Below are positions 52,351 to 60,000 of a stretch of DNA of 60,000 nucleotides, one piece after another. Position numbers and translations under genes: made by a program. Location of the stretch: positions 21,548,646 to 21,608,645 of the forward strand of contig NC_088311.1 in assembly GCF_910592395.1 (NCBI RefSeq). Reading direction: 5' to 3'. Under the pieces are notes generated by a model. That model saw only the letters and a list, made by a program, of their open reading frames with translations. It had not been told where the DNA came from and did no database searches. Numbering within the stretch: the stretch's first letter is position 1; the number at the start of each line of letters is the position of its first letter. The DNA comes from Lineus longissimus (lineage: Eukaryota; Nemertea; Pilidiophora; Heteronemertea; Lineidae).

Positions 52351-53604
52351 TGGGTACAGCTCCTAGATCTCTGTGATCACACCTCTCTTTGCAAGAATGT
52401 TGGAGAGCAAAGATTTAATGAAAATACAAAGCACTTTTCATGAGATCAATCAATATAATTTTCTTTCCCCTCTTTCAATAAATATTTACAAGCAGTTTAC
52501 AGAGTATTATGGCCAGGTTTCTGCACACGATTGCATAGGCCAAATTTACAAATGCATTTTAGCCCAACAACAGGGCCTTTGAATATCAAACTTTTTTATG
52601 TATATCAAACCAAAATTTGATTTACACGTTCATGAACATTCATACGTACATTTCATTTTGCTTTCTACATGACCCAGAATCATAGATATGTCTGAAGTTA
52701 TACCACATTGGTCAAATTGACCCACACACGCACATTTGTATCTTTTGAAGGCAAATTTGAGCAAATATTGGCCCAAGCCAGTACTTCAGTACCTGTCTTC
52801 GACTTCCAAGTGCCTATTTTTGCCAGAGCACATCACAAATGAATTGGAAGTGGACGGACAAGAGAGCAAATTCAGTGAAACTTTACAAATCAATTTCCCT
52901 AAACTTCCACACCAGCCCAAGGTTATGGGCATGCTCAAAAGACAGTCACAGTACTAACAGAACATTTCTGTCAAATATTAGCAGTTCCATCTCGTGCCCG
53001 AGTAAGGAACTAAAAACCCTGTGACAACATTTCAGTGGATGACATGAACAGTTTAACTACAGATATCATCAAGGACAGTACAATTGTACAATCAAGATTT
53101 TAAGCACAAACATCAACAAACAAGCATAAATATTGAACACAAAACTTTTCCAGCACAATTAAAGCAAAATACAGTAAATATTCCATTTATCTGACCTGAA
53201 TGGACCAGCAAATTCGGTTAACTATTCTTTTCCAAAACATTTTGGTCTGCGAGCCTTTTTGAATATTGCATTCTCTGTCAGTGAGATGCTATATAAAAGC
53301 TAATTTCATTATTTTAATAATTTGATCACTTAGTCAAGCACCATTTGAGAAATTATTACACATTTCTACGACAAACAAAGTTTACAACAAATGTAAATCT
53401 GAAACAAGCTTAATCTAGAATACTGCGGAATGGGAAGTATATGACCAGCGAGAGTTCTGCTTTGATAGATAACCATGCTCAGCGGACTTTTCCGGGACAC
53501 AGATGTTATCCAGAACTCAATTGAATAAACTTTCATTACAATGTCCTGACTATCAGGCTGAAAGACGATAAACTCAGCAGGTTTACAGTAGAACTATTTA
53601 CAAA
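52351..53604. other. Intergenic DNA / possible 3' UTR end of SMPDL3-like gene
   Basis: AT-rich, with no exon. An ATTAAA-type poly(A) signal on the minus strand at about 53311-53316 could serve the SMPDL3-like transcript. Short plus-strand frames at 52373-53024 have no motif. Confidence 0.35.
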
Positions 53605-53786
53605 TACAGATGAACCTCTCTTTCAAGGACACCTCCGTGACTGACAAATGCTGTCCTTAATAGACAGATGTCTCATTTAAAGAGATCGAACTAAGTAGAA
53701 ATGATCAATTTGGAAGCAAAAGCACTGTCCCTAATAAAAAGGGTGTCCTATTAACAGAGGTGTCCCCTAAGGGAGGTTCCACTGTA
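53605..53786. mobile_element. TA-flanked MITE-like repeat, copy 1
   Basis: The element runs between TA dinucleotides. Its left end (CAGATGAACCTCTCTTTC) is an imperfect inverted copy of its right end, whose reverse complement is CAGTGGAACCTCCCTTAG followed by GGGACACCTC. Terminal inverted repeats and a TA target duplication suggest a mariner/Tc1-type non-autonomous element. There is no coding content. It lies just downstream of the SMPDL3-like stop codon and so is probably in the 3' UTR or immediate flank. A related copy lies in intron 4 of the same gene. Confidence 0.55.
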
Positions 53787-53824
53787 CATCATCAATACCT
53801 GCTGGTTAGGCCCCAGTTTGATTG

Positions 53825-56800
53825 TTACTGGATGGTGACGGATGGCACGCGCATGTACCTTGTCTGTGGATACAACCTACGTCGCTGGCAACACAAGACC
53901 ATTATCACAATGAACAGGACAAACACAACCACACCCATACCAAACATGATGTACTTGATATATTTCGGGATGGGGTCATGGTGTGGGGGTCGATGTGTGG
54001 GATGATGATGAGGACGTCGATGAGAATTGTTCCCACTCACCACCTCATCGGGAAGCGTTGTTGGTAAAATTTTTGAAAGAGTTGTATAAATGGGCGATGC
54101 AGTTCTTGGCTGCCGAGTCACTATTTCAACATAATGGGATGGATGGTGTGGTGTGGACGCATTGGCTGCCACACAAGCATTGTAACTTGCAATATCGAGG
54201 TGCTGAACAGTACAAAGATAGACCTTCTTACAAGTCGCATTACAACTCCCACCGCTATACGAAACATCATTCCAGGAGTAAAAAGTATCAAACAGTTTAC
54301 TTCCGGACGTCGTGAAGTTTTTAAGAAGGGTCTGAATCGATGCAGGTTTGAGGTCCGGTACGCCCATGGCCTTGGTGAACTGGTACTCCTGTTTCCACTC
54401 TGCCTTCCTAGCCTTGTTTGCAGCCTTCAGGTCCACGTAGTACTGTTCAATGTCGAGGATGTTGCCTGTATCTCTGTCGTAAGTCACTAGCCGCACCCCA
54501 GGATTGTTAGGCGGGTCTGGCGCTATGAACGTGTTTTTCCACGGATTGACAGATGGTGCAAGTAAACCCACATTGATTGGTTTGCCTGAAAATGTATATT
54601 TATCATTAATACTAGTTTTTCTGATTTTGGTATTTTTCTGATTTCACATACACCAGGAAATTAAGTGTCTGTTGGTGTTAATTTAATAACAATGAGTTTT
54701 CAAAACATCTGTGGTACACAGACCAGGCACACGCCGCTCGATCAGGCTTGAGATGGTGAGGCATCCGAAGTGATTCGGGTGAGCAGTTTTGCATGCCACA
54801 ACGGTTAGGGGTCAATTAGATTTATTGGCCTAATTCCTCGGTATTCGGCCAGGGGTTGATCGCAACCTACTGTTCACCTGTATGGGGCATTTTTCTTCCC
54901 CTGGCTCAGCACCAGGTACAGAGAACCTGAATTGTATGTCTCTCTCATTCTAAAGACGAAGCATTAAGGGTTAAGTGTCTTGCTCAAGGACACATGCAGC
55001 AGCTCACCTTTCTTATCCAAGAACAACCTGAAGGTATCCTTGTGTTCGTGGGCGAATATTTGCGAGCCAATCACGGCAGAGTACGCCTCGATCACGTCGA
55101 GATACTCCCGGTTGTAGCGTGGGTAAAGATGGAAACTGTTGGCTTCTCTCTCATAGGCCCCTGGGGGTACATGCGATATGATCATAACCTGGAATACAAG
55201 TAGAAGAGAAAATAGCGTTGAAAATATCCAAGAACTGTGCAGTTTGTTTCATGTAAAGTATAACCAATCTATTACCCCTTGGGCTGAGAAGTGCTGTTCT
55301 TAAATGAGAGATGTCCTTATTCCAGAGAGGACAAATTGAATCGAAAGTAACACTAACAGTTTTGGAACAAAATCAGTGTCCTCTAAAGAGTGGTGTCCCC
55401 TAGGCCTAAGGGAGGTTCTACTGTACACTGAATACAGGTTGAATCATTTCTTTTGCAATTTGTGGTGGGTCCAGCTACTAATTAACCTACTAATTACTAA
55501 TTAATCAGAGATTAATTGTGCCTTGCACTGACCCGACCCTATCAAAAACCTACCTTGCGATTATCACTCCGTTGTTTTTCCAGGAGAGCTCTCAGCCAAT
55601 CAAACATGCCGGCCGGATCAATCATATTCTCAGTGAGTTTGTCATACATGAAGTTGAGATTGGTGTTGAGGACAACAAGGGTGAACTCTGGCGTGATCAT
55701 CTGACTGTAATAACCACCTGAAATCATATTGGCCATGATCAAACAAACCTGGCCTCAGGTGATCTCAAGTTAAAAACAAAGAGGCGTTATTTTGTTCTCC
55801 ATCATACTGTTCTCTCCTATATCACGAGAAAATTTAAAATTTACAATCCCCAATTGGAAATGACAAAGTTTGATCAATCACTTCCTACTCTTTTTACCAA
55901 GTTAATACTGCAGCCATGAGTCTTTTGTGGAAAACTATCGAGTGGCAGTTCCTACATTTTTTATCAAGTTTATACTGCAGCCCGAGAGTCAATCTAACAG
56001 TCTTACCCGTGACAAATGTCTTCTGTGCGTCCGCTGGCAGCAGGTTCTCCCAACCCCAGTCTGTCAAAGTCCCCTGGTAATATTTCGAATTTTTTGCAGG
56101 CATCTGATTTGAGGGCAGGACGTCATGGTTACCGAGGACCGGAATGATATAGCTCCCGTTGAACGTCTTGTTCAACAAGTCTGTGGTCTCCTTGATAAGG
56201 GAATTCAGTTCTTTTTGGCTGGCATCACTGTGAGGTCCTGTGTCCCTGAAATGGAAGAAAATCCTACCGTAACGAAGTTATTCTTCGAGGAAGGAGTTCG
56301 GATAAGATTGGATCGAATCATTGGAGGGGAGGGCATCTCGCTTCCATAAGTTCTATTGTATTGGCATCATTCCTATACCAAGAGCCAGCATTTCCCATAA
56401 GTCTTTAACGCAGTCAGCAGAGGGATTGGCCTGTAAACCAAAGGTCTGGATTTCCAAACCGGCACAACATTGGCCTTTTTCCCTGTAAGACTTCGTGCCA
56501 AATGTGGACAAAAGAGGGCACTGATTATTTTGGGACCTGTATTTGGCATGTGAATAAACCCTTGGTCATGGAGTTGGTCACAACTTTCCCAGAAAGAAAA
56601 GAACGTAGGCCTATAGGCGGCATTATAATGCCTTCTTACAACTAGCCAAGGCAATGAGAGATCAGAGGGAATTTTTTCTTACCCCGTCCACAACACAAAA
56701 TCTGGATTAGCTTTGATGGTTTTCATAGCTGCGATTGCGGACTGAACCAATGCCCAGGGTGTGTCACATCTGGGATCGCCAAACATGCCAGGGGAATCCG

Positions 56801-57097
56801 CATCGTGCTTTCTAAAAGGGTTAAACCTGTTTTTGTGGCAAAGGTTGCCTGGACTTCCATCGACACTGTACTCAGGGTCAAAGTGGATGTCTGTTATCTG
56901 CCAAAAATAACCTGCAAAACAACAACAATTTCTGTCAATGCAGGCAAAACTTTGATTCAATCACAATGTGGTAAATGTACTAGAAGATAATGCTGTCGCT
57001 GATGCACTTCATTACCTTTATCCAGGCTTGAAACATAGACAGACAGAAGGACTAACTCATAAATAACCAAATGCACCAAACTGATCGTTGACATCAT
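53825..57097 (-). CDS. Acid sphingomyelinase-like phosphodiesterase (SMPDL3-type), six exons, C-terminal membrane anchor
   Basis: Six exons join in frame on the minus strand: 57016-57097, 56683-56911, 56007-56245, 55554-55717, 55008-55188 and 53825-54585. All introns are GT-AG. The total of 1656 nt gives 551 residues plus stop. Residues 1 to about 24 form a hydrophobic signal peptide. The calcineurin-like metallophosphoesterase motifs are present: DIHFD (D35, H37), WTGDTGPH across the exon 2/3 junction (D105), GNHD (N143, H144), SHVPPG (H244) and AHEHKD (H285, H287). These are the two-metal ligands of the ASM/SMPDL3 family. Several NxS/T sequons fit an extracellular enzyme. A Pro/His-rich stalk is followed by a hydrophobic segment at about 510-529 and the basic tail CCQRRR. 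Vertebrate SMPDL3 proteins are about 450 residues; SMPDL3A is secreted and SMPDL3B is GPI-anchored. Family substrates include nucleotides, phosphodiesters and, for SMPDL3A, cGAMP. The substrate here is not known. The N-terminal saposin domain of true acid sphingomyelinase is absent. Confidence 0.93.
54830..55002 (-). mobile_element. Conserved-core SINE fragment in intron 5
   Basis: The segment GTTAAGTGTCTTGCTCAAGG followed by ACACA (54970-54995) matches the conserved central core seen in many metazoan SINEs (Meta-SINE type; recalled, not searched). It is on the minus strand. No tRNA-like head is visible, because exon 5 begins immediately beyond it. The core ends within about 15 bases of the exon 5 splice donor at 55007. 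Confidence 0.5.
55292..55425. mobile_element. MITE-like repeat, copy 2 (left end degraded)
   Basis: The right part repeats the signature of the copy at 53.6-53.8 kb: a GTGTCC...GGTGTCCCCT stretch and the end AAGGGAGGTTCTACTGTA. The left end is not clear. It sits in intron 4 of the SMPDL3-like gene in the same orientation as the other copy. The two are diverged, so this is not a recent local duplication. Confidence 0.5.
57016..57097 (-). CDS. SMPDL3-like gene, exon 1 (signal peptide)
   Basis: This exon has 82 nt and begins with tandem ATGs (57097 and 57094). It encodes 27 residues, MMSTISLVHLVIYELVLLSV and then YVSSLDK, ending one base into a Gly codon at AAAG|gtaatg. The hydrophobic run is a good signal peptide, and the phase matches the exon 2 acceptor (tttgcag|GTTATTTTTGG), giving G-Y-F-W-Q-I-T-D. 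This start is preferred over an ATG at 56960, which lies in the intron and would read through the exon 2 acceptor. Confidence 0.85.
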
Positions 57098-57659
57098 GTT
57101 GTAAGTTGATGAAAATGTGTTCTTTTCAGTGTCAAGACATCTTTCATGTGTCTTTTGATCAAACTTTGATCATCTGACCAAGTCTAAAGTCCAGGTCATT
57201 ACTTCCATATACCCAATGTACATGAAAGGATAGAAATAGTCTTCTTTGTTACGAGGTTGAATGGGTTGGTTCAAAATATAATATTGATATTGGCATTGGC
57301 ATGCACGAATGCAGTGACACTAACAGGAAGTTGATATGCATTGTGGATCACCTGGTAGCGTATCTGGTATTCGTGATCACCAAGTTATTCACCGGATCTA
57401 TGGGAAACAGCTAGTTTAGGTCTATGTACAGCGAACAGGATGAGTTAGAAGTAACAGGTCATCGCAGTGTGTCATCAAAGCCTTGACTGGCTTTGAGAAT
57501 ATGCTGCCGTCGCTGTGCTCTCGCCGCTGCTGCTTCTACTAGTTTTGTGCGAACAGTTTTTTATTGAAATGTCAGATCAAAATTGATAATTCAAAACGCA
57601 CTAACATTTTGCCATTTGAAAAAACTTTGTGAGATTTGTTATATAAACAAACAAAAAAT

Positions 57660-57910
57660 AAAGAAATGCTAGGTCTTATATAGCACTTTATAATGTACAA
57701 AATTCTAAAAGTGCTGTACACGTATTCCCCCAGTCTCAGGTGAAACCTTACAATCGAACTCAGATGAGCTGCTCAATCAGCGCTACAGCCTAGGCATTTC
57801 CAACTGGTCAAATAAAGACCTGGGTGGAGACCTGTCTAGAGTCTCACGCCGGCAGTGGGGATCGAACCAGGGAGTTCTTGACCGCTCGTCAAAGATCCGA
57901 GCCACTAACT
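57660..57910 (-). mobile_element. tRNA-derived SINE, minus strand
   Basis: On the minus strand, GTGGCTCGGATCTTTG and then CTGGTTCGATCCCC (reverse complement of 57858-57871) form a tRNA-like head with a good pol III B box; the A box is degenerate. ACCTGGGTGGAGA, typical of the conserved SINE core, follows at about 57817-57829. The tail region near 57675-57720 has a TATAGCACTTTATAATG / AAGTGCTGTACA pairing also common in invertebrate SINEs. Confidence 0.65.
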
Positions 57911-58029
57911 TTTTCTTCGTGATAAACACATTTGAAAAACGACCAGCATGCAGTGACATCTGACTTTCAAATCAATTGATTGTTGATATCAAAAAGGAAT
58001 TGATATGCAATTATTTTCTCATACAATAC

Positions 58030-58037
58030 TGACGTCA
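58030..58037. promoter_or_regulatory. CRE-like palindrome TGACGTCA
   Basis: A perfect CREB/ATF consensus octamer 0.93 kb upstream of the SMPDL3-like start codon. A second copy lies at 58959-58966. Function is inferred only from consensus and position; octamers of this kind also occur elsewhere in the window (13323, 40981). Confidence 0.3.
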
Positions 58038-59199
58038 TTCGCCTGTTGCCAAGGATATATTCCCGGGGATAGATTTCACCAAACCGTAGAGATTATTTTT
58101 TTTAAATAAATCAAAAGGTGGTCTATTTTTACTTATGCTTTAAATCTGGTATTAAAAGTCTAAAAACAGACATCGCAACGGACCATATGTTATATTTTCG
58201 CACACACATTTCATTAGCGCCACTGGCGTCAACGACGTCACATTGCTTGTCGCCTGCTCTCCGGCGTTATCGACAGAAAGGAATACAAAATTGGTTGAGA
58301 ATATCCGGGATAATATCTAAAGGCAATTACAAAATTAATATCATGAATTGCTTGCTTGATTGGCCATTGGCTGCTTGCGTCCACTGGAAAGAAATGTATG
58401 TTCTTATATTTCCGTGACCCTGTTTTACGAAGTGTAATAAGAACCAGTGTCACCCTGGAAAAGGTGTCTTGCCTACTATTCGATGAGGAAAGTGCAAAAG
58501 CCATCGCGGCATGGTGGATAGCACAAACGTTGTCGGCGCTCCTGACCTCACTCTAGCTGAAACAACCCCGAGATCGAGGCAAGCTGACTATGCTAGAACT
58601 GAAATAACGTTGTTTTTTCATCTGCGGACGCATGAGGGCAGTTCACGCCAGGCACTCGAGGTTTAGAAGCTCCCAGGGAAGGCTTTCCATATTGTTCTAG
58701 AAAGCTCAGATCTCAGAAACGAAATAACCGTACACAGGCTAGTGAGATCCGATCGTCCTTTTTCGAGTGAGATTTCAGCGAAAATAAAGGTTAAATGTTA
58801 TTATCCCGCTCTTTTGGTGGTGATACCACTTCTAACGATGTTGCAGCGAATATACTCCATCCACCTCGCGCGGTCCCCAGGGATTCGGCGATGGCAATAT
58901 CTCCCGAACATTGCCAGTTCATAGAAAGGGAAGAGCAATCAACTTTGAGTGCATAGATTGACGTCATCAGGGCTGTTTATAGTAACGCGAGCCAGTTAGG
59001 CAACGATGGAAATAGTTCCCAGGTGATAAAACGACAAAGATAGAGGTGTGAGGAATAACTTTGGAATAATCAACGGATGTGCCTTGTCAATTTCTGCGCT
59101 TGGGGATGGATGCCTGGATGCTTAGGTGAGATTTGACGCGGTTGCATTAGCAATTCCCTGACCGACCAATCTGCGTGTGCAAACCATCACACAAACAGC

Positions 59200-59720
59200 A
59201 GCGTATAGACTTGAGAAACTCACCTTCGATCTCGATATCGGGATTTGACCAATGTTCCGAGTAAACTCGGTAGCTAGCATCTGGTGTTGGCATAGTGTCT
59301 GGTAGTTAATTGCAGCTGGTGTCGGTAGCGCGGCTACTCGGTAGTTTACCTGGCGTTTGCGGGTGTTAACGTCATACGGAGTTTTCGTGAAGCCCCCGAA
59401 ACGCCAACACGAACGCCTATCTCATGTTGTTAGAAATCGTGACCAGGAGCTCGAACAATGGGATTGGCGTTCGAGTTGACGTTTCGGGGGCTTTGCGAAA
59501 ACTCCCCAACATCGTCCGAGCATACTCGGTAGTTTGCACTTGCGTGGCGTTGGCGAAGCGGCCCAGTTCAGCCCACTCGACGGTTAACACTTGGCACTGG
59601 CACTACTTTCGTAGTTGTTGCGTATTTGGTTGCGTTGGCATAGCTTCCGATTTTATGCCGTTGTTAGTAGCTTGCGCCTGCCCAGCTTCCGAGTATACAT
59701 ACCCGTAGTTGTTGTTTTTT
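59200..59720. repeat. Degenerate repeats and inverted repeat near right edge
   Basis: The phrase ACTCGGTAGTTT and relatives recur at about 59270, 59336 and 59525, followed by TGGCGTTTGC/TGGCGTTGGC-like text. Within it, 59378-59417 and 59465-59504 are inverted copies matching at about 36 of 40 positions around a 47-base spacer. The core is AGCCCCCGAAACG / CGTTTCGGGGGCT. Open frames through this block carry repeat sequence and no recognisable protein. Confidence 0.7.
59224..59400 (-). other. Candidate 5' UTR exon with strong splice donor
   Basis: On the minus strand the sequence ATCGAAG|gtgagtttct at 59224/59223 is a near-ideal 5' splice site in a locally CpG-richer stretch about 2.1 kb upstream of the SMPDL3-like ATG. 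It could be the donor of a non-coding first exon. The upstream limit given here is nominal, and no matching acceptor just before the ATG is obvious. This is inference. Confidence 0.25.
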
Positions 59721-60000
59721 GGCGATGTCGGCTCTACACTCCTTATCTACACGAACCAGCAGCCATCAGAGCGTCACGCCAACGCTAGCAGAATCTCTCG
59801 TGGCTCTGTCCCTTAGGCTCTCTCACAACAGTTACTTATCGTGACGTCTGTTGACGGCTCCTCTCAACGATCTTACCGATGTAAATACGTTGTAATATAG
59901 TGTTGTGCCAAAGTGGACAAGACATATATTTGCTTAATGATTTTGTTTATATTGATTGCTTGCTCAGTCACTCCCCTCTTACAGATGGTCCCGCTGACGG
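59721..60000. other. Right-edge sequence, no gene supported
   Basis: A minus-strand donor-like string CATCG|gtaagatc occurs near 59875-59882 and CTCTCACAACAG resembles an acceptor on the plus strand at about 59820-59831. No reading frame with family similarity is seen in either direction. Confidence 0.3.

Larger units (their letters stand above)
57098..59223. other. Upstream region of SMPDL3-like gene
   Basis: No convincing coding exon is seen. The region contains a SINE at 57660-57910 and two perfect CRE-type octamers TGACGTCA at 58030-58037 and 58959-58966. Open frames near 58.1-58.6 kb on both strands overlap each other, have no family signature and lack supporting splice sites. The region plausibly holds the promoter or first intron of the minus-strand gene. 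Confidence 0.5.

Noticed and set aside
56912-56960. Start codon of the SMPDL3-like protein at 56960
   Set aside because: The frame from this ATG crosses a pyrimidine tract and TTTGCAG acceptor. The exon at 57016-57097 supplies a signal peptide in the right phase.
58118-58556. Overlapping plus- and minus-strand frames upstream of SMPDL3-like gene
   Set aside because: They mirror each other on opposite strands, carry no motif and have no consistent splice sites.

Overview
The window is nuclear DNA of a multicellular animal, most likely a marine invertebrate (lophotrochozoan or invertebrate deuterostome; the sequence alone does not decide). The evidence is intron-split coding exons with GT-AG junctions, a low coding density, tRNA-derived SINEs with a conserved central core, short hairpin elements, microsatellites and many diverged tandem repeats. 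There are no prokaryotic operons, CRISPR arrays or rRNA genes, and no intact transposase or reverse transcriptase was seen.

Two genes can be supported. On the minus strand at 53825-57097 is a complete six-exon gene for an acid sphingomyelinase-like phosphodiesterase of the SMPDL3 type. It encodes 551 residues with a signal peptide, all expected metal-binding motifs and an unusual C-terminal transmembrane anchor with a short basic tail. On the plus strand, four well-formed coding exons (10119-10304, 19644-19726, 28889-28938, 38876-39278) share one splice phase. I read them as one long gene with alternative 5' exons, possibly starting left of the window. Its last exon encodes 133 residues ending in a Cys-rich CaaX box (CECCIMM), resembling the lipidated end of paralemmins. 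Two of the 5' exons share the peptide motif NHTGG and look like duplicated exons.

Layout: 1-2.2 kb holds small tandem duplications, an ATG microsatellite and a SINE. 2.2-19.5 kb is mostly featureless non-coding DNA with tandem arrays (8.4-8.9, 13.2-13.7, 14.7-14.9 kb), SINE fragments, a hairpin element at 17.1 kb and one exon at 10.1 kb. 19.6-39.3 kb is the body of the plus-strand gene, with repeat blocks at 23, 25.5-26.1 and 27.7 kb. 39.3-48 kb is non-coding, with a near-perfect palindrome at 46.0 kb and SINEs at 43.4 and 47.8 kb. 48.05-51.9 kb is a satellite-like array whose units change orientation in blocks. 53.6-57.1 kb is the SMPDL3-like gene with two copies of a TA-flanked repeat. 57.1-60 kb is its upstream region, with a SINE, CRE-like sites, a strong candidate 5' splice donor and an inverted repeat at 59.4 kb.

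The most notable items are the alternative-promoter gene with the prenylation-type tail, the membrane-anchored SMPDL3-like enzyme, and the orientation-switching satellite.
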